A DNA stretch of 64,000 bases from Fragum whitleyi (GCA_948146395.1 OX411546.1:24778449-24842448); one strand, 5' to 3'; shown: positions 34,000 to 46,453, counted from the first letter of the stretch. Notes: generated by a model not told the origin, from the sequence alone. Numbers and translations: made by a program.

Positions 34000-35160
34000 T
34001 ACGTGGGTCATCCAATAAAAAGTGAGACATATGTCAAACAAGCTAATCGATATGAGAGTATTGTTCACTGTAGTTTAGTGTTACATCTGCTTCAATGTTT
34101 GACAGACCTCTACCTTCATGAATTGTATATAACACCTGTTGCTCGGCAACAGAAAGAAGTACCCCTTGATATTTCAATGTATGAAAAAATTAAACTATCT
34201 GGTGGTGTTTTTTTTCACTTAAGTTACATATATATCCTCTTTACCTAAATTATCGTGCCTCTTAACCTCCCTTTACTCTTAAAGTTAGATTTTCATACCA
34301 TTTAATATTATTTTTTCATCAATTAATGTTTCATTAACCTATCTAAAAATTTGTTTTCAAGTCCGTTGATAATAGCGTCATGAAATTCACGTAAAGCAAC
34401 TGCTAGTGAACTTTACAAAAACTTTGGATTGCTTCCTCAGTTATCATGTATCTGAAAGAAAACTCCTCGGCAACAAAAAAAGAAGCTAAATAATAACTTT
34501 ATCTTTTGGGGACACCAACCTCTGCTTAAATCTGCTTATTCCATGTATTTTTGGGGATAAAACGTAGATTTGAATTTTCTTATGCAAGGATTAAACGTCG
34601 TTCGGAAAATTGGATGGTATCCAAATGCAATTCTACAAATATGTACTCGTAAGTTTGACAACACATTTTGTATCATATGCCTTTCTTAAAGATATTAGAA
34701 GGTATCTTTGACACAACAATTCTGATAACATTTTAAAATGCAAATATTTGCTTTAACAAATAACGTCTTTCGGGTGAAAATAATGCGAAAAGGAGATTTT
34801 TGCTAAAATTAAGTTTTACTACTGGCGAAAAAAGTAATCAGTAGAAATAAGGTACAGTGTAAAAGTACTTTATCCCTTCATAATATTCATTGTAAAACAG
34901 AGTTTTCACCCTTCTACCATTTTCTGAAATTAAACCCTTAAAAGATGCAACATTTCTGTTATTTTGATATTCATCTGGCTGCGATTAACGTCATGACGTC
35001 ATTGTTTGTGACATCATCAACATAACGTCATGGCAACATACTGGATGAAATGAAAAATAAAATGAAGAAGAAATTAATACACATGCACGTAAAATTTCGT
35101 TTTAATATCTTCATTAGATTTTGAGATAGCAGTCTCAGTATTTCTTGGATGACCCTCGTA
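34000..35160. mobile_element. mariner-type TIR element, non-coding
   Basis: Left end TACGTGGGTCATCCAA, right end TTGGATGACCCTCGTA. These inverted repeats resemble mariner-like termini and the element at 1852-2850, although the interiors differ. A TA lies outside the right end only as TT/TA-like sequence, so the duplication is uncertain. No transposase motif was found in the 1.16-kb interior. Confidence 0.62.
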
Positions 35161-36294
35161 TTAGTTCAATGTTCCTTGGTTCAAAACTGCAGAAAATCGG
35201 CTTAACCGGGCGGCTACAGAACACCAGTGTACCAAATGGGCACGGGGTCAAATAAACAACAACCTGAAATGAAAGAAAAAAATCCTGACATAATGAAGTG
35301 TGCAGGTAATAACAAACACATTTATTAAAATCAAAACATGACATGATTATTCAATTTACCATTCACAGAAGTTTGACAAGTAGATATAGTGCAAAGGCTT
35401 TTGATTTATCCAAAAGTATATGCAAACCATCTTTTTCCACTATCTTACGTTGGACACGTTTAATTCGGTGTTACAGTCTGCTTAATTCAGTAACCCCACC
35501 ACCATCTGTTTTTGACTTCTCTGCATGCAGCCAATCAATGTGAAATTCATGACCGTTTAATTTCGTACTCGATATGGTGTCCATGTTGTGATATATCAAA
35601 GTCTAGTCATTCCTATAGTCCTTGCGATGTCAGTGACACGTATTGATGGGGTGATCTTATGTTTGCGTGGGATCGCAATTCTTTGGGTTCATTTAATTTC
35701 TTCATATCAGTTGGGTAGCGTTTTTGCATTTCTCTTATTGTTAAAACAGGAGAATGACTTTTAAAGAAGAGATGAACAATTTCAGCAGCCTTTGCTTGGA
35801 GAGCACTTTCTTGAAAAAAGGGTTAATTTATGATATATACTTGATGAGATGATGACAACATGTTTCCCTAATTCTTGCCAAATAAGACTGTATTGTGTTC
35901 ATACTTTAAAAGCAGTTTTAAAATTGAAGCCAAACCATGGAGTAAAGAATTACAAGGTTTAGAAAGTGATGCTGATAGTATGATTCACCCTGTACATATA
36001 TTTACATGCAGTTGTGTACCTACATGAATATTGAAAAGAAAAAGTGTATTCGACTTTAAAATAGAATTCATGTGTGCTTATGTGTTTTTAAGTCGGTATG
36101 CTTTATTATTGTAAGTTCAGAAATAGCTGAGCCCGGTAAGTTGATGACGCGACGCGCTGTTATTCCGCGGATTATGTGCTCATCCCTGTCTAGGCCAACT
36201 TTCATTGATATTTGTTAATTTCAAGTCTTTGTGACCAATCGAAAGGGCACTCTTTAGTGGCTTTTGTAGTGTTTTTTATATTGCTTACGTTGTG
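35161..36294. other. Non-coding stretch with decayed coding-like patches
   Basis: On the minus strand about 35590-35800 can be read as short helical, Lys/Glu-rich peptides broken by stops and frameshifts. No family is recognised. It could be an old transposase or gene relic, or chance. Confidence 0.25.
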
Positions 36295-36490
36295 GTATGT
36301 ATGAATGTATGTATGTATTCATGTATGTTTTATTCATGTATTTGTGTGTATTCATATATGTATTCATGTATGTATTTTTTTCATGTATGTATTCATGTAT
36401 TTATCAATGAATGTATGTAAACACAGGCATGTTTGTATATATATTTATTTATGTATGTGTGTATGTTTATGTATTTATGTGTGTTTTCTT
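36295..36490 (+). repeat. ATGT/ATTC-type tetranucleotide minisatellite
   Basis: Imperfect reiterations of TGTATGTATTCATGTATG across ~195 bp. They generate Tyr/Val/Cys-rich false open frames in several frames. Confidence 0.88.
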
Positions 36491-36619
36491 TAGGTTATCC
36501 GTGTGAGTATAGTTTTATGCAATCACGACACTACTTTCCTGGTGTTCATTTGCTAGAGTTGATATGTCATGTTCAAATTCGTAGACATTTTGATAAAATA
36601 TTGGTCAACAAACATATTA

Positions 36620-36930
36620 TATGTTTGTGTTGCTACTTTCAGACATTCAAAAGATGATAAACCATACTTTAATCCGACATCCAAACAAGAAAAAAGTACT
36701 TGAAGGAAACTTGTAAAAGGAATTTTAACAAAGTCTAACGAAAAACTATCCTGCTTTAACATATGTTGTTAAAGATCAAGGATACGATATAGATTGTCAA
36801 CCATTAATCGTAAAGATAACAGTTACCAAACTGAAAGAAATTCTCGATTCATTAAATGCAAAAAAAGACAGATATAAGAAACAAAAGAAAGAAACAAAAC
36901 CAGTTAAGAAGCCATGGTAGCTATGCGATA
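36620..36930 (+). other. Coding-like lysine-rich patch, unrecognised
   Basis: The end of this stretch reads, without stop for about 50 codons, as a peptide containing VVKDQGYDIDCQPLIVKI and finishing in a Lys-rich tail (KKQKKETKPVKKPW) with a TAG near 36917. Upstream, two in-frame TAA codons and a likely frame change break the reading. It may be a terminal exon or a pseudogene remnant. No function can be named. Confidence 0.3.
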
Positions 36931-37784
36931 TCACAGACTGCGATTTTTTGTATAAAGTAGACAATAAATGATGTTATTTTTAATTGCTAGCGTTCACAAA
37001 ACCGTGCTGTACTTTTTTTCGCAAACCTTAAAATTTCCGTAAAGGGCCCCCATTTTGCCGTCGTGGGGTCCTAGAGAGATCAGTTTAATAGACAATGTGT
37101 AGACCGGTTCACACCGCACGATGTTCGAATGGTGATCATACGATGCATTTAGGCGTGTCCTACGGCCTTGAGTTTTTATCAAAATTTGTACAGCTGTTTA
37201 CAATAGTATGGATACTATGGACAGCCGCACGCTAATTATTGGTAGCCGACCACCAGTATGAATGCGTTTTAATATGGCTGTGGGGAAGGCTTGTAAGGCT
37301 TCTCTGTCTTATTTATTAAAACGTTGAAAAACGGTAAAACGCAGACTTGGTCAAATGATTGAGCATTAAAAATACGATTTTCCCTTTAAATAAGATTTTG
37401 CAATTATTGTGTAATTCAGGAAAATTTATAGTTCATTTAAAGCGGTCAAATTTATAGTTTGCTTCTCATGTGACTGGTATATACCGTTTCTCAATCATAA
37501 TAATTTAAAAATGTTAACAATTGCCATCGGTCAATTTTAGAATAGGGAATCGGACCGGTCTATTTCAAAATGGCGACAACAAACCAACTAGCCCAGAATG
37601 CATAACAGTGGATGATTTTGACATCAACTTACTTTCTCCGAGATGGTGTGAGGGATGCAGAAGAACTTTCGAAGATTCTAAATGATAGTATTTTAGATTT
37701 GAATAACTATAAAAGGATGCACAACATAGGGTAAGAAAAAAGTAAAGTTGAAAGTCATATTTGGTTAAATCCGGATAAATTACT
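36931..37784. other. Non-coding stretch, nothing recognised
   Basis: No supported gene, RNA or repeat family member. Confidence 0.45.
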
Positions 37785-38106
37785 TTATCTTATAACTATA
37801 CAAATATCTGTGTGATAACATCCCATATGAGATTTTTTATGATATCACATAGTTATTTTTAGAACAATGATACAATGTGGTTATTTTTAGAAACTTGCAT
37901 TTCAGCTAGAAACATCGACGAAAACAAGAAAAATAGAGGTTATAAGATAAATATAATACATACTTAGTGTACTGTATGAAAATAATATCTAACTCGGTTG
38001 TGAGAATTGATAATTGTCTCGGCAGAGCCTCGACAATTATCAATTCTCCCAACCTCGTTAGATATTTTTTCTCATACAAAACACTATTATTATGTATTAT
38101 ATATTT
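37785..38106 (+). mobile_element. H3 palindromic element
   Basis: TTATCTTATAACTATAC at the left, the palindrome with apex CTCGGCAGAGCCTCG near 38018-38032, and the right end ACACTATTATTATGTATT slightly altered from the family's AAGTACGTATT. Confidence 0.85.
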
Positions 38107-38526
38107 CCTCATTCATGCTTCCAGACTCTTAAAGGCTCACAGTCAACTCGGGCTGTGAATAAGTCGTCCGTCAACTCGTCCCGTTTACTCGTCCCGTTTA
38201 CTCGGCCTGTAAATAGGTTTCACGTTTGTGTGTATATAAAGATGTATAGTAAATTATTTTTCTGCCTTTATATCGTATATCAGCCATTAATATCATGCAA
38301 ACTCATATGTATTGTTTTTTTGTTGTTTTATTTTCCACCTGTCCTCGTAATCCATATTAATTCTGACTTTGTACTTTTACGATATTCAAGTAATGCAAGA
38401 AGTCACGATTGTGTAAAATCATTCAAGATACCACAAATATGATTCAATCTTTCCCGACGTTTCTGAAAAGGGTGAGATTTTGGCAAGGACATCTTGGATG
38501 CTCTGGTAGTCACTGGTTTAAGTTTA
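38107..38526. other. Non-coding stretch with short CTCGTCCCGTTTA repeats
   Basis: A 116-codon open frame (38092-38442) has no recognisable domain. Near 38170-38205 the phrase ACTCGTCCCGTTT is repeated in tandem. Confidence 0.4.
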
Positions 38527-38802
38527 GACTAAGAAATTTAGCAATTAGAAATTAAAGGGAAAACTTCACAAATTTGTGTCCCGTCACGCGAAAAGTAGCC
38601 ACCAGTCTTTTGGTTTACATCAATTCAAAATGTTTGTGGTGTTTACTTTAATATTGTTTCCATAACAACAAAATTTTCATTTCCGTGAAAGTCTAATGTT
38701 TTGAGCAAATTGTCTTTTAATACATTGACATTATGGAGGAACCAATTTTCAACAGATTTGTGAAGTTTTCCCTTTAATTTCTAATTGCTAAATTTCTTCG
38801 TC
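38527..38802. mobile_element. TIR element with ~50-bp inverted ends
   Basis: The left end includes AAGAAATTTAGCAATTAG and AAAGGGAAAACTTCACAAAT. The right end is their near-perfect reverse complement (38752-38802). The 170-bp interior contains CCCGTCACGCGAAAAGTAGC, a fragment resembling the K4 terminus. It sits at the left border of the tandem repeat below. Confidence 0.85.
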
Positions 38803-39180
38803 TTCAGGAGTTCGCGAGTTTCTTAGTGAGAAAAGAAAAAACAATCTTAAGTTCAAGGGCAGATAATTCTTGAACCTGAAGGAGTTGGGACCTCAAAATT
38901 GCGTCTTGCAGAATTTCAACATGTGTTAAATAATTCTATAAAATTTCATGGCTTTTGAAGGAAATCTGAAGGAGGAGTTCGCGACACAATATTACAAGAA
39001 TAAGTGAGAAAAGGAAAAAAATGTCTTAAGTTCAAGGGCAAATAATTCCTGAACCAGAAGGAGTTTGTACCTCAAGATTGTGTCTTGCAAAAATTAGACA
39101 TATGATAAATGATTGTATTAAATTTCAAAGCTTTTGAAGGAAAACTGAAGGAGGAGTTCGCAACACAAAATTACTAGTAT
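38803..39180 (+). repeat. Tandem repeat, period ~170-180 bp
   Basis: Units begin AGGAGTTCGCGAG (38806), AGGAGTTCGCGAC (38973) and AGGAGTTCGCAAC (39151). Each is followed by GTGAGAAAAG and CTTAAGTTCAAGGGCA. Two nearly full units plus the start of a third are present. This tandem-core style resembles the pearl-like elements described from bivalves (family knowledge); the assignment is inference. Confidence 0.75.
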
Positions 39181-39189
39181 AAATGTCCA

Positions 39190-39245
39190 CAGACGAACGG
39201 ACAGACAGACGTACCGACAGACAGACGGACAGACAGACAGGCTGA
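39190..39245 (+). repeat. (ACAG)n/(GACG)n microsatellite
   Basis: GGACAGACAGACG-type reiterations directly follow the tandem array. They are probably part of the same composite repeat. Confidence 0.85.
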
Positions 39246-39348
39246 TTCCAGTATACCCCCGAAAACATTAGTCAAGTCATTTGTTCCCCTTCTCCCGGGA
39301 AACCGACCCGGTTATTCCCTTGGATTAGCCGGGTCCATCGGCGGGTTG

Positions 39349-39410
39349 CTCCGGGGGGGGGGGAGGGAAGGGGGGGGGGGAAGGAGGGTTTTTTTTTACT
39401 AGATCTATTT
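39349..39410 (+). repeat. Oligo-G tracts, G-quadruplex candidate
   Basis: Two runs of about twelve G each, with GGGA and GGAGGG spacers, followed by a T-run. At least four G-tracts of three or more with short loops meet the general quadruplex pattern. Run lengths may be assembly-dependent. Confidence 0.8.
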
Positions 39411-40130
39411 GCCGAGCAGCTAAAGGTGTATTTTTATAGCCTACTTTTTTTATTAAGTAGCTCTAAAAAGAGCCTGAGATGTAAAGTCTAAAATGTAAGA
39501 TGTTTGCACCCTGTGGTATAAAAGAGAAAGACAGATAACAAGTAAGAATAAAAATCAAAGTCAGTGAAGGAGGAAGGATATGGCACCAGCCAGCAGCTAT
39601 CAAAAACACCCCCCAGGGCCATTAAAAATATGTATATACATTATTTACAAAGACCACAGGGTGCGCAAGAAGATAATAGAATTCACCGTTTGTATATTAA
39701 AAATCTTTACCAAGTAAAAATGACATTATGTACATTCTACGGTTAAAAGTGGGGATTCAAAAAATATTATATGCCTAGGTTGATACAAATACAATAAAAT
39801 AAGTTTCTGTTATAAGCAAATATTGTTGCCGACTCTACATGCGGAACGCGTTTTGTGGGGGTATAAATATATTCTCATGATGAAATTGATTGACAAACCA
39901 TCCTTCATGCTAATCCATCATTTACCCGTTTGACCGCAATTTTATTCTGACGGATTGTTCCACATGACTTATTTAGCCAGAGTAAATAAACATTAGCATA
40001 GTTTGACTAAATCCAGTAGCAATGGGAATTTCATCAATACATGTATCTGACCTAAACCGGGAAGAGTTTTGTTGCGTGGGGTTCAACGCCAATTCAACAT
40101 CATTTATCAATTATATCGCAACGTCTGATG
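39411..40130. other. Non-coding stretch, nothing recognised
   Basis: No supported gene. Small open frames (39564-39746, 40022-40264) are not convincing. The latter merely runs into the M1 copy. Confidence 0.45.
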
Positions 40131-40530
40131 TAGTTAAAAACATCGTGAAATTGACATTCATCTCAATCAAAACCATTCTTGACCGCTCATGCAGTACTCC
40201 ATTCATTCAATCCAAACACTCTCTCATGCCATTCAAAAACTCCAAAATCACTAAGAAAATATAAGATAAACATCTACATTCAGTAAGAATAGCGAAAACA
40301 CCGCGAATTATCTGACATAATTGAAATTATAAGCTTTTTATTGGTTCTTGAAGAAATGGGAAGCTATTCAAAGAATGTATATGCATATTTTATCAAAGGG
40401 AGGTAATAAATATTTCTTATCACCATGATAACTTAACTTCACTCAAAAGTCATTATTCGCACTCAATACATTTCATTCCAAAATCAAACCAAAGTCATTC
40501 ACCGTGTCCATTTCACGATGTTGTTAACTG
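40131..40530 (+). mobile_element. M1 MITE with deleted hairpin half
   Basis: Left end TAGTTAAAAACATCGTG, right end CACGATGTTGTTAACTG. The left hairpin arm GGGAGGTAATAAATA is present, but the loop and right arm are lost, leaving about 400 bp. Confidence 0.8.
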
Positions 40531-41344
40531 CGCTTACCCATGGTTTCCTTTCGTATCTCACACCAGCCCTGCGTTCAGGATGAAAACGTTAGCGAAGCGC
40601 TTTCGAAGTGATACCTCGCTTTGCATGTATGTGCACGTGCAAAGCGGAAACAACAATTCTTCGTAAACACCTTCTTATCATCCCTCTGAGGCCTAATACT
40701 CAACACAAATGTCGGGGACAAATGACTTGTGTTACAATGACTTTTGTCAAATGTCAGATGAAAGCTGACCAAGCCAGATTTCAAACTGATGGTCGGCCTA
40801 AAGAGTCGTTCAATGCTATAAGAGTATTCGTTGGCTATTTCACAGTCGTATACCTGGTATACAACAATAAAGTGTAAGTACATGTTCAAACTGCAAACAA
40901 TACAGGTTAACTTCACTGATTGTGTGAGAAAATTATGTTGAAATAAGAAAACCTGACATTCTCTGTTGGTATTAATGTATGTAGTTAAACACTAGTTTTT
41001 TTGTTGTTTACGTCCGCCATCTTCCATGTTTCTACACTGTACACAAATTTACTACACTGTACCAGCTATACGACTGTGTATCTGAAGGGGTGTTGTAAAA
41101 GACCATATCTTTCTACATTATGCATAGTAAAGAGTATGTAGAGATGTACTGGCTTGTCAGTGGCATTGCTCTGCGAAAATGGGAGGGTGTGGGAACCGTT
41201 AATCCAAGGCTATTAAAATTTAGCTGATCAGAGATTAAAATGCTGAAGTCAAGATCAAGTTTTGGTTGCAGAAGTTTTTACCGAAATGTTGAAGTTCTGT
41301 GTATTTTTATAAGATATAGTATGATTGATCTTTTATGGATGATA
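40531..41344. other. Non-coding stretch, nothing assigned
   Basis: 40568-40660 carries CCTGCGTTCAGGATG, resembling the outer arm of the foldback at 5095. Open frames of 113 and 89 codons on opposite strands overlap each other, and neither shows a domain. Confidence 0.4.
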
Positions 41345-41775
41345 CAATTAGTTACATCTTGAAATTGACACCTCAATCAAAACCATTCTAAATCGTCGCT
41401 CAGCGCTCCATTCATTCATTTCAAACACTCACTCAAACCATTCAAAAACGATCAACCCCATTGAAAAATATAAAATCAACAACGTCACTCAAAATAAATT
41501 TTGGTAGGGAAAAATCGCGATGTAACTGACACAATTCAAATTGTAGGCATCTCATAGGTTCTTTAAGAAATACGAAGCTATCTATAGAACGTGTATGCAT
41601 ATTTTATTAAAGGGAGGTAATCAATATCGCTAATTTTGTTCATCCTGAACAAAATTTGCGATTTTGGATTACCTCCCATAAAATTCACTCAAAACTCGAT
41701 CCACACACTCATTCAATTTAATGCCTAAATTATTCCAAAATCATTTACCTTGTCAATTTCACGGTGTTGTTAACT
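41345..41775 (+). mobile_element. M1 MITE, complete
   Basis: CAATTAGTTACATCTTG at the left, then the normal M1 order with an intact hairpin near 41611-41678, closing CACGGTGTTGTTAACTAC. Confidence 0.86.
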
Positions 41776-42918
41776 ACATTTGAGATGAATTCCAAATTCT
41801 AGTGAATATTTTTAGTGAATGAAAATGGTCGTGCATGGGTAGCTTGAGAAGGTCACGTATAAAATGTTCAGTTTTTTACATCCATCCACCATTTTTTAAA
41901 TCTAATTGGTGACAAAGGTGTAGCCCCCCCCCCTTTAATTCACTGTTTTAGCAATAATTACAAGTTAGCCTTAAAAATAATAATTGAACTACAGTTAGAA
42001 ACATCGTACAATTGACATTTACTCTCTCAGCGCTCCATTCTTTCAATCCAAACACTCGGTCAAGCCATTCAAAAATGCTCCAAACTCACTGAAAATCGTA
42101 TAACAACAACTTCATTCAAAATGAACTTGGACAGAAAATTTTTCGATTTCACTGACATTTTTGAAATTGTAAGCGTCTGATAGGATCTTGAAGAAATAGG
42201 AAGCTATTCATAGAACTTGAATTCATATTTTATAAAAGAATGGTAATAAATATCGCTTATTTTGAACAAAATAAGCGATATTGGATTATAGTCCGTTTGA
42301 CTTCTATTTAGACCAATATTTCGCCGAAAATCTCATAATTGAATTAACGAAACGTATTTTTATCTTGTCATGTCATATTTTCCATCCTATAACATGACGA
42401 ATGTTGTTTTTCAAAAGAAAAATTAATGTTAAATAATGCTTTTGTTCGTCCTTCTACATGTTAACGGTCAGTCTTTCATACCTCCTTACGACCGAATTAA
42501 CCGGAACAGCGCATTGTATAGCCAAAAATAGTTCTGATTTGCATAGGGGCCGAGTCAAAAGTGTTATATTATAAGTGAGCCGTTTTAGTATAAAATCCGG
42601 AATTTGTATAAAATTAAGTTTGTTGAAAATTTTTACTTCCTTTGAATATCAAACTTGAATATATTCTCTCTTTGTTCACAAACCGTTTGACCAGATAATT
42701 GATAACTGTTTTTATCTATTCTGAGATTAACCCCATATTCACATATTTCGACCAATCAAAAAGCATTGTTTAACGCAGTCGTTGGGAATTTCACGAGGAA
42801 AGCTTGATAAAAAGGTGAGTAATAACGGTAAAAATCACGTGATATTTAAGTTAAAGATGACATGACCGTCGATATGCTTATTAGCATGTCTAAAGAAGGA
42901 ATGATATGCATTTCTTTT

Positions 42919-43160
42919 GTCAAATGTTTAGTATAAAACCACGTGTTTCTACTACTTTTTTATATTTTCTTACTACTAAACAGCCTCAACCACCCCTCGT
43001 GTTTAAGGTAGCAATGGACACATGGTGTCATTTTTTCCGCCCAATGAATTTTTTTCTTGGTAACATATGTTGTAGATTAACATTGTGTAGTCATTATATC
43101 AAAATTTGAAGGTACCTTTCAAATGTTTAGTATAAAACCACGTGTTTCTACTACTTTTTT
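42919..43160 (+). repeat. ~198-bp duplicated unit (T2 plus TTAA-element border)
   Basis: The phrase AGTATAAAACCACGTGTTTC occurs at about 42931 and again near 43129. The following block (CTACTAAACAGCC, TTAAGGTAGCAATGG, GAAGGTACC) occurs at 42969-43114 and again at 47708-47853. This order fits a tandem duplication whose second unit was later broken by a 4.5-kb insertion. Confidence 0.8.
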
Positions 43161-43589
43161 AAATCGGACTGTGAAGCAGTCCGAATTTATATATACCGTT
43201 TTTCAGAAATCCACTCTGTTTGACACACTACATTTTTACCTTTATCTTCAGAGCAATGTGTTCAAACCAAACTATGTGTTTTCAAACACCGAAGAAACGA
43301 CCTTTTCAGTCACAATCTACAAACATTTTTTTATCTTATTTACTTTTGCGACAAATAGATAAGAGGCTAATACAAAATTTGATGTAATTTTCGCTTTTAG
43401 TAATTACCAGTTAGTATTTTCAATGTTTATAACAAGATTTTCGGTTGAGTAAAGGAGTTGAAACGTACAATAGGTTAACTGTATAATAAATTTGTAGCAC
43501 TCACAATATTACTGCTCTGATTTTTTTCTCGAACGGTCATTTACCAGTTGTAGGGCAGACAACCAATCAAATTCTGTTATGATTATCAC

Positions 43590-45960
43590 TCGGTCAAAAC
43601 CCATGCGTAAATTCAGACCACGTGGTAGATGCAAATGGACATCGTCTGCTCGAAATGTGTCAATTAAGTTGTTTGTCATTGATCAATGGTCGTCTGCACT
43701 CGGACAGGGAGCGTGGGAAGTTTACTTTTTGTTCGCATGGTGGAATGAGTACTGTTGACTATGTGTTAACAAATAGAAATAATTTTGTAACTTTGAAATA
43801 TTTGATTTCAATGAGCACTCTGATCACGCTCCAATCCTATTTTCAATAAATTCAAATTTAAGTATGAAGAAAAATTATTCAACAACAAATAAACCGACAA
43901 AAACATACGATAAACTGATATAGGATAGCAGTAAGAGCAATCTATCTTTAGAACAACTCATGGGGTAAGTTCATATCGGACTCGGTTTCAACCCGAGCGA
44001 ACCAGGTTTCCATCAGAACGACCTCGGTTTTGACACTAGTGATGTCATTTTAACCTTTCAACCTAGACGCTTCTGATCCTGGGACAGGCCGGTGTTACTT
44101 GGGTTCCAAAATGGCGTCGAAAATAGTGCACAACACTTCGATTACATAAAACAAAAGTTCTCTTTTACTTTAAACGACAGATACTTTTTTCTTATTTTAT
44201 ATAGTATTTTGCACGAGTTTATCACATTTCTTAATGGGAAAACGGGTTGGATTCAATGACACCACTCAATGCGTTCAGGAGAACAACAATGGCAAACAGT
44301 CTCAAACATAGGCGAATTTCTCGTAATGGAGCCTTCAGTCCTATTGTTGTACACTTACTTTTAAAAGGCATTATAAACCTCCCAATTCGTGCCCTGTAAC
44401 ACTCTATATCGACACCCATTATTGATTTCACCAATATTTCTTCTCGTGCAAATAAACACGTGCGGCCATTACAAGGGACACAACTTCATTATGAACTCGG
44501 TTATATCAAAAGTGTTATCGTCTGGTAATAAACTTTATTGTGTGTTCATTGGCTACTAAAAGTGTTTCGATAGTATTAATCGAAACCTGCCGTGGTCAAA
44601 ATTGATTCAGGAAAACATAAGCACTCATTTTGTAAAACTTTTAAAATCTATTTACACGTCAGTAAAAGCTTGTGTTCATTACGAACATGAGTTCTCGGCA
44701 TTTATAGAATCAAAGATCGGTTTGAAACAAGGTTTGAAGCAAGGCGATCCGTCGTCACCTCTAATTTTCATGATGTTCGTCAATGACGTCATCGAACATA
44801 TAAATTCCGATCTTGATGAATTTTTTACTTTCTGACCATATGAAATTATTCTTGATATTGTATGCAGATGGCCAAGTGTTATTCGCGAAATCTCCAACTT
44901 CTATACAATCCATGTTGAATGATTTACAAGCATATTGTACTTTATCTAGCATAAAAATGAACACATCTAAGACTAAAGCAATGATTTTTGAGAAGGGAAG
45001 ACATACTAGTTATACATTCCACATTAATAATGTCGCCATTGAAACTGTCAAAAATTTTAAATATTTAGGGATTAATCTTTAACGGATTATGTTCTCGTAC
45101 ACAAAACGATATTGCCAAACAAGCATTATTTTCTCTTTATAACATCAGCAGAATTTCATGTAATTTAGAATTACCCATGTCGCAACAATGTTAGCTATTT
45201 GATAGTCTGGTTGGTTCCATCCTTCAATTTGGTTCACCTTTGTGGGGTTATCACACTTCAAAAGACATTGAAAACATTCATACTAAGTTTTTACGTCGCG
45301 CGCTTCGCGTCAAAGAATCGACCCCGTTAGCTACACTATATGTAGAAAGAGGTAGGACACCACAAAGCGTTTCAAATCAATTGAATATGATTAAATATTG
45401 GACGCACATAATCACCCAAAATGGAAACAGCATTCGCAAATCAACCTACAATATGTTAAAATCGGACTGTGAAAATGGAAATACATACAGGGGAAATAAC
45501 TGGACTTTCCAAGTTAAAAGTATTCTGCAGGATAATGGGTTATCTTTTTTATGGATTAATCAAAGAATGCCCCACATAAATCTCGCATCTATCTAACAAC
45601 GTCTATTTGATAATTATGTTAGTTATGGTCCTCAGAAATTAATAATGCGTCTAAATTGGCCTGCTACAATCTATATAAGGAATCCCTTAAACCTGAAAAG
45701 TATCTAGATATTGAATATGACGTAAAGTTTAAGACAGCATTAACAAAATTTAGAACCTCATCACATGATCTTAACATCGAAAAAGGAAGATATACAAACA
45801 TTCCTCGTGAAAATAGATTATGCTTAAACTGCAATATGAGTAGCAATATACGAATAGCACTTTCGATTGGTTTACCCAAAATACTCAGAATTAAGGAAAA
45901 GGCAAACGAAGTAATATTTTTACACTTGGCCATCTTTATACAAATTTAAAACACTTTTAA
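43590..45960 (+). pseudogene. LINE remnant with inactivated reverse transcriptase
   Basis: A decayed relative of the element at 26969-30620, forward strand. 43622-43849 encodes the endonuclease C-terminal part (KFTFCSHGG, TVDYVLTN). The RT begins near 44490. Motif A reads FIGY followed by TAA (44557-44559) and KCFDSIN, so the catalytic aspartate is replaced by glycine next to a stop. Then come a KQG block with a small tandem duplication (GLKQGLKQGDPSSP, near 44725-44757) and YADG instead of YADD at 44861-44872. 45240-45596 and 45656-45949 hold thumb and C-terminal Cys regions in shifted frames. Two catalytic positions lost plus several frame breaks make this element certainly dead. Confidence 0.87.
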
Positions 45961-46223
45961 CATCAAGCTCTAAAAAGGAAATTATTCACACATCTAAATA
46001 TATTTATTTCGCACACAAAATGAGAAACTAAAAAAAAAAGAGAAACAAACAAATCTTTATTTACATGTTTAATCCTTATATTGAAGCCACCGTATCCTGT
46101 GACTACTGTTTTACATTTTGTGTGTTATCCACTGAGCTATTTGTTCAAGACAAACAGCGCAGAAACGGCCTTTTCAGTTACAATCTATAATATTTTATCT
46201 CGTTTACTTTTGCGACAAAAAAA

Positions 46224-46453
46224 TTGTTTGTTTGAATGGGTTTTCCGCCGCTTTCAACAATTTTACAGTTATATCGCGGCGGCCGGAGCACCTAACAATG
46301 AATTCCTGGTATTTCTTTCACCTGTACTACCTTTACACCCTTTCCTAGCCTCCGACTGCTATCTCACATAGGTTTACGATTATCTGCCCATTGGTGAGAG
46401 ACAAACGTCGGATTGGAAGTCTTATGCCTAGCAAACTGCGCTATGGTGGCGGC
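46224..46453 (-). mobile_element. SINE, reverse, with 14-bp target-site duplication
   Basis: 3' domain first (CCGCCGCTTTCAAC, GCGGCGGCCGGAGCACC), then CCTTTCCTAGCCTCCGAC, with the head decayed (CAAACTGCGCTATGG). TTTGCGACAAAAAA at 46209-46222 and again at 46454-46467 is the target-site duplication. It interrupts the direct repeat described at 43300-46590. Confidence 0.9.

Noticed and set aside
36305..36657. Tyr/Val/Cys-rich open frames
   Set aside because: Products of the ATGT/ATTC minisatellite read in several frames.
38092..38442. 116-codon open frame
   Set aside because: Starts inside the H3 element end and has hydrophobic patches but no recognisable family.
40575..40916. Paired open frames on opposite strands
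   Set aside because: They overlap each other completely and neither has a motif. Likely chance in a region with foldback remnants.
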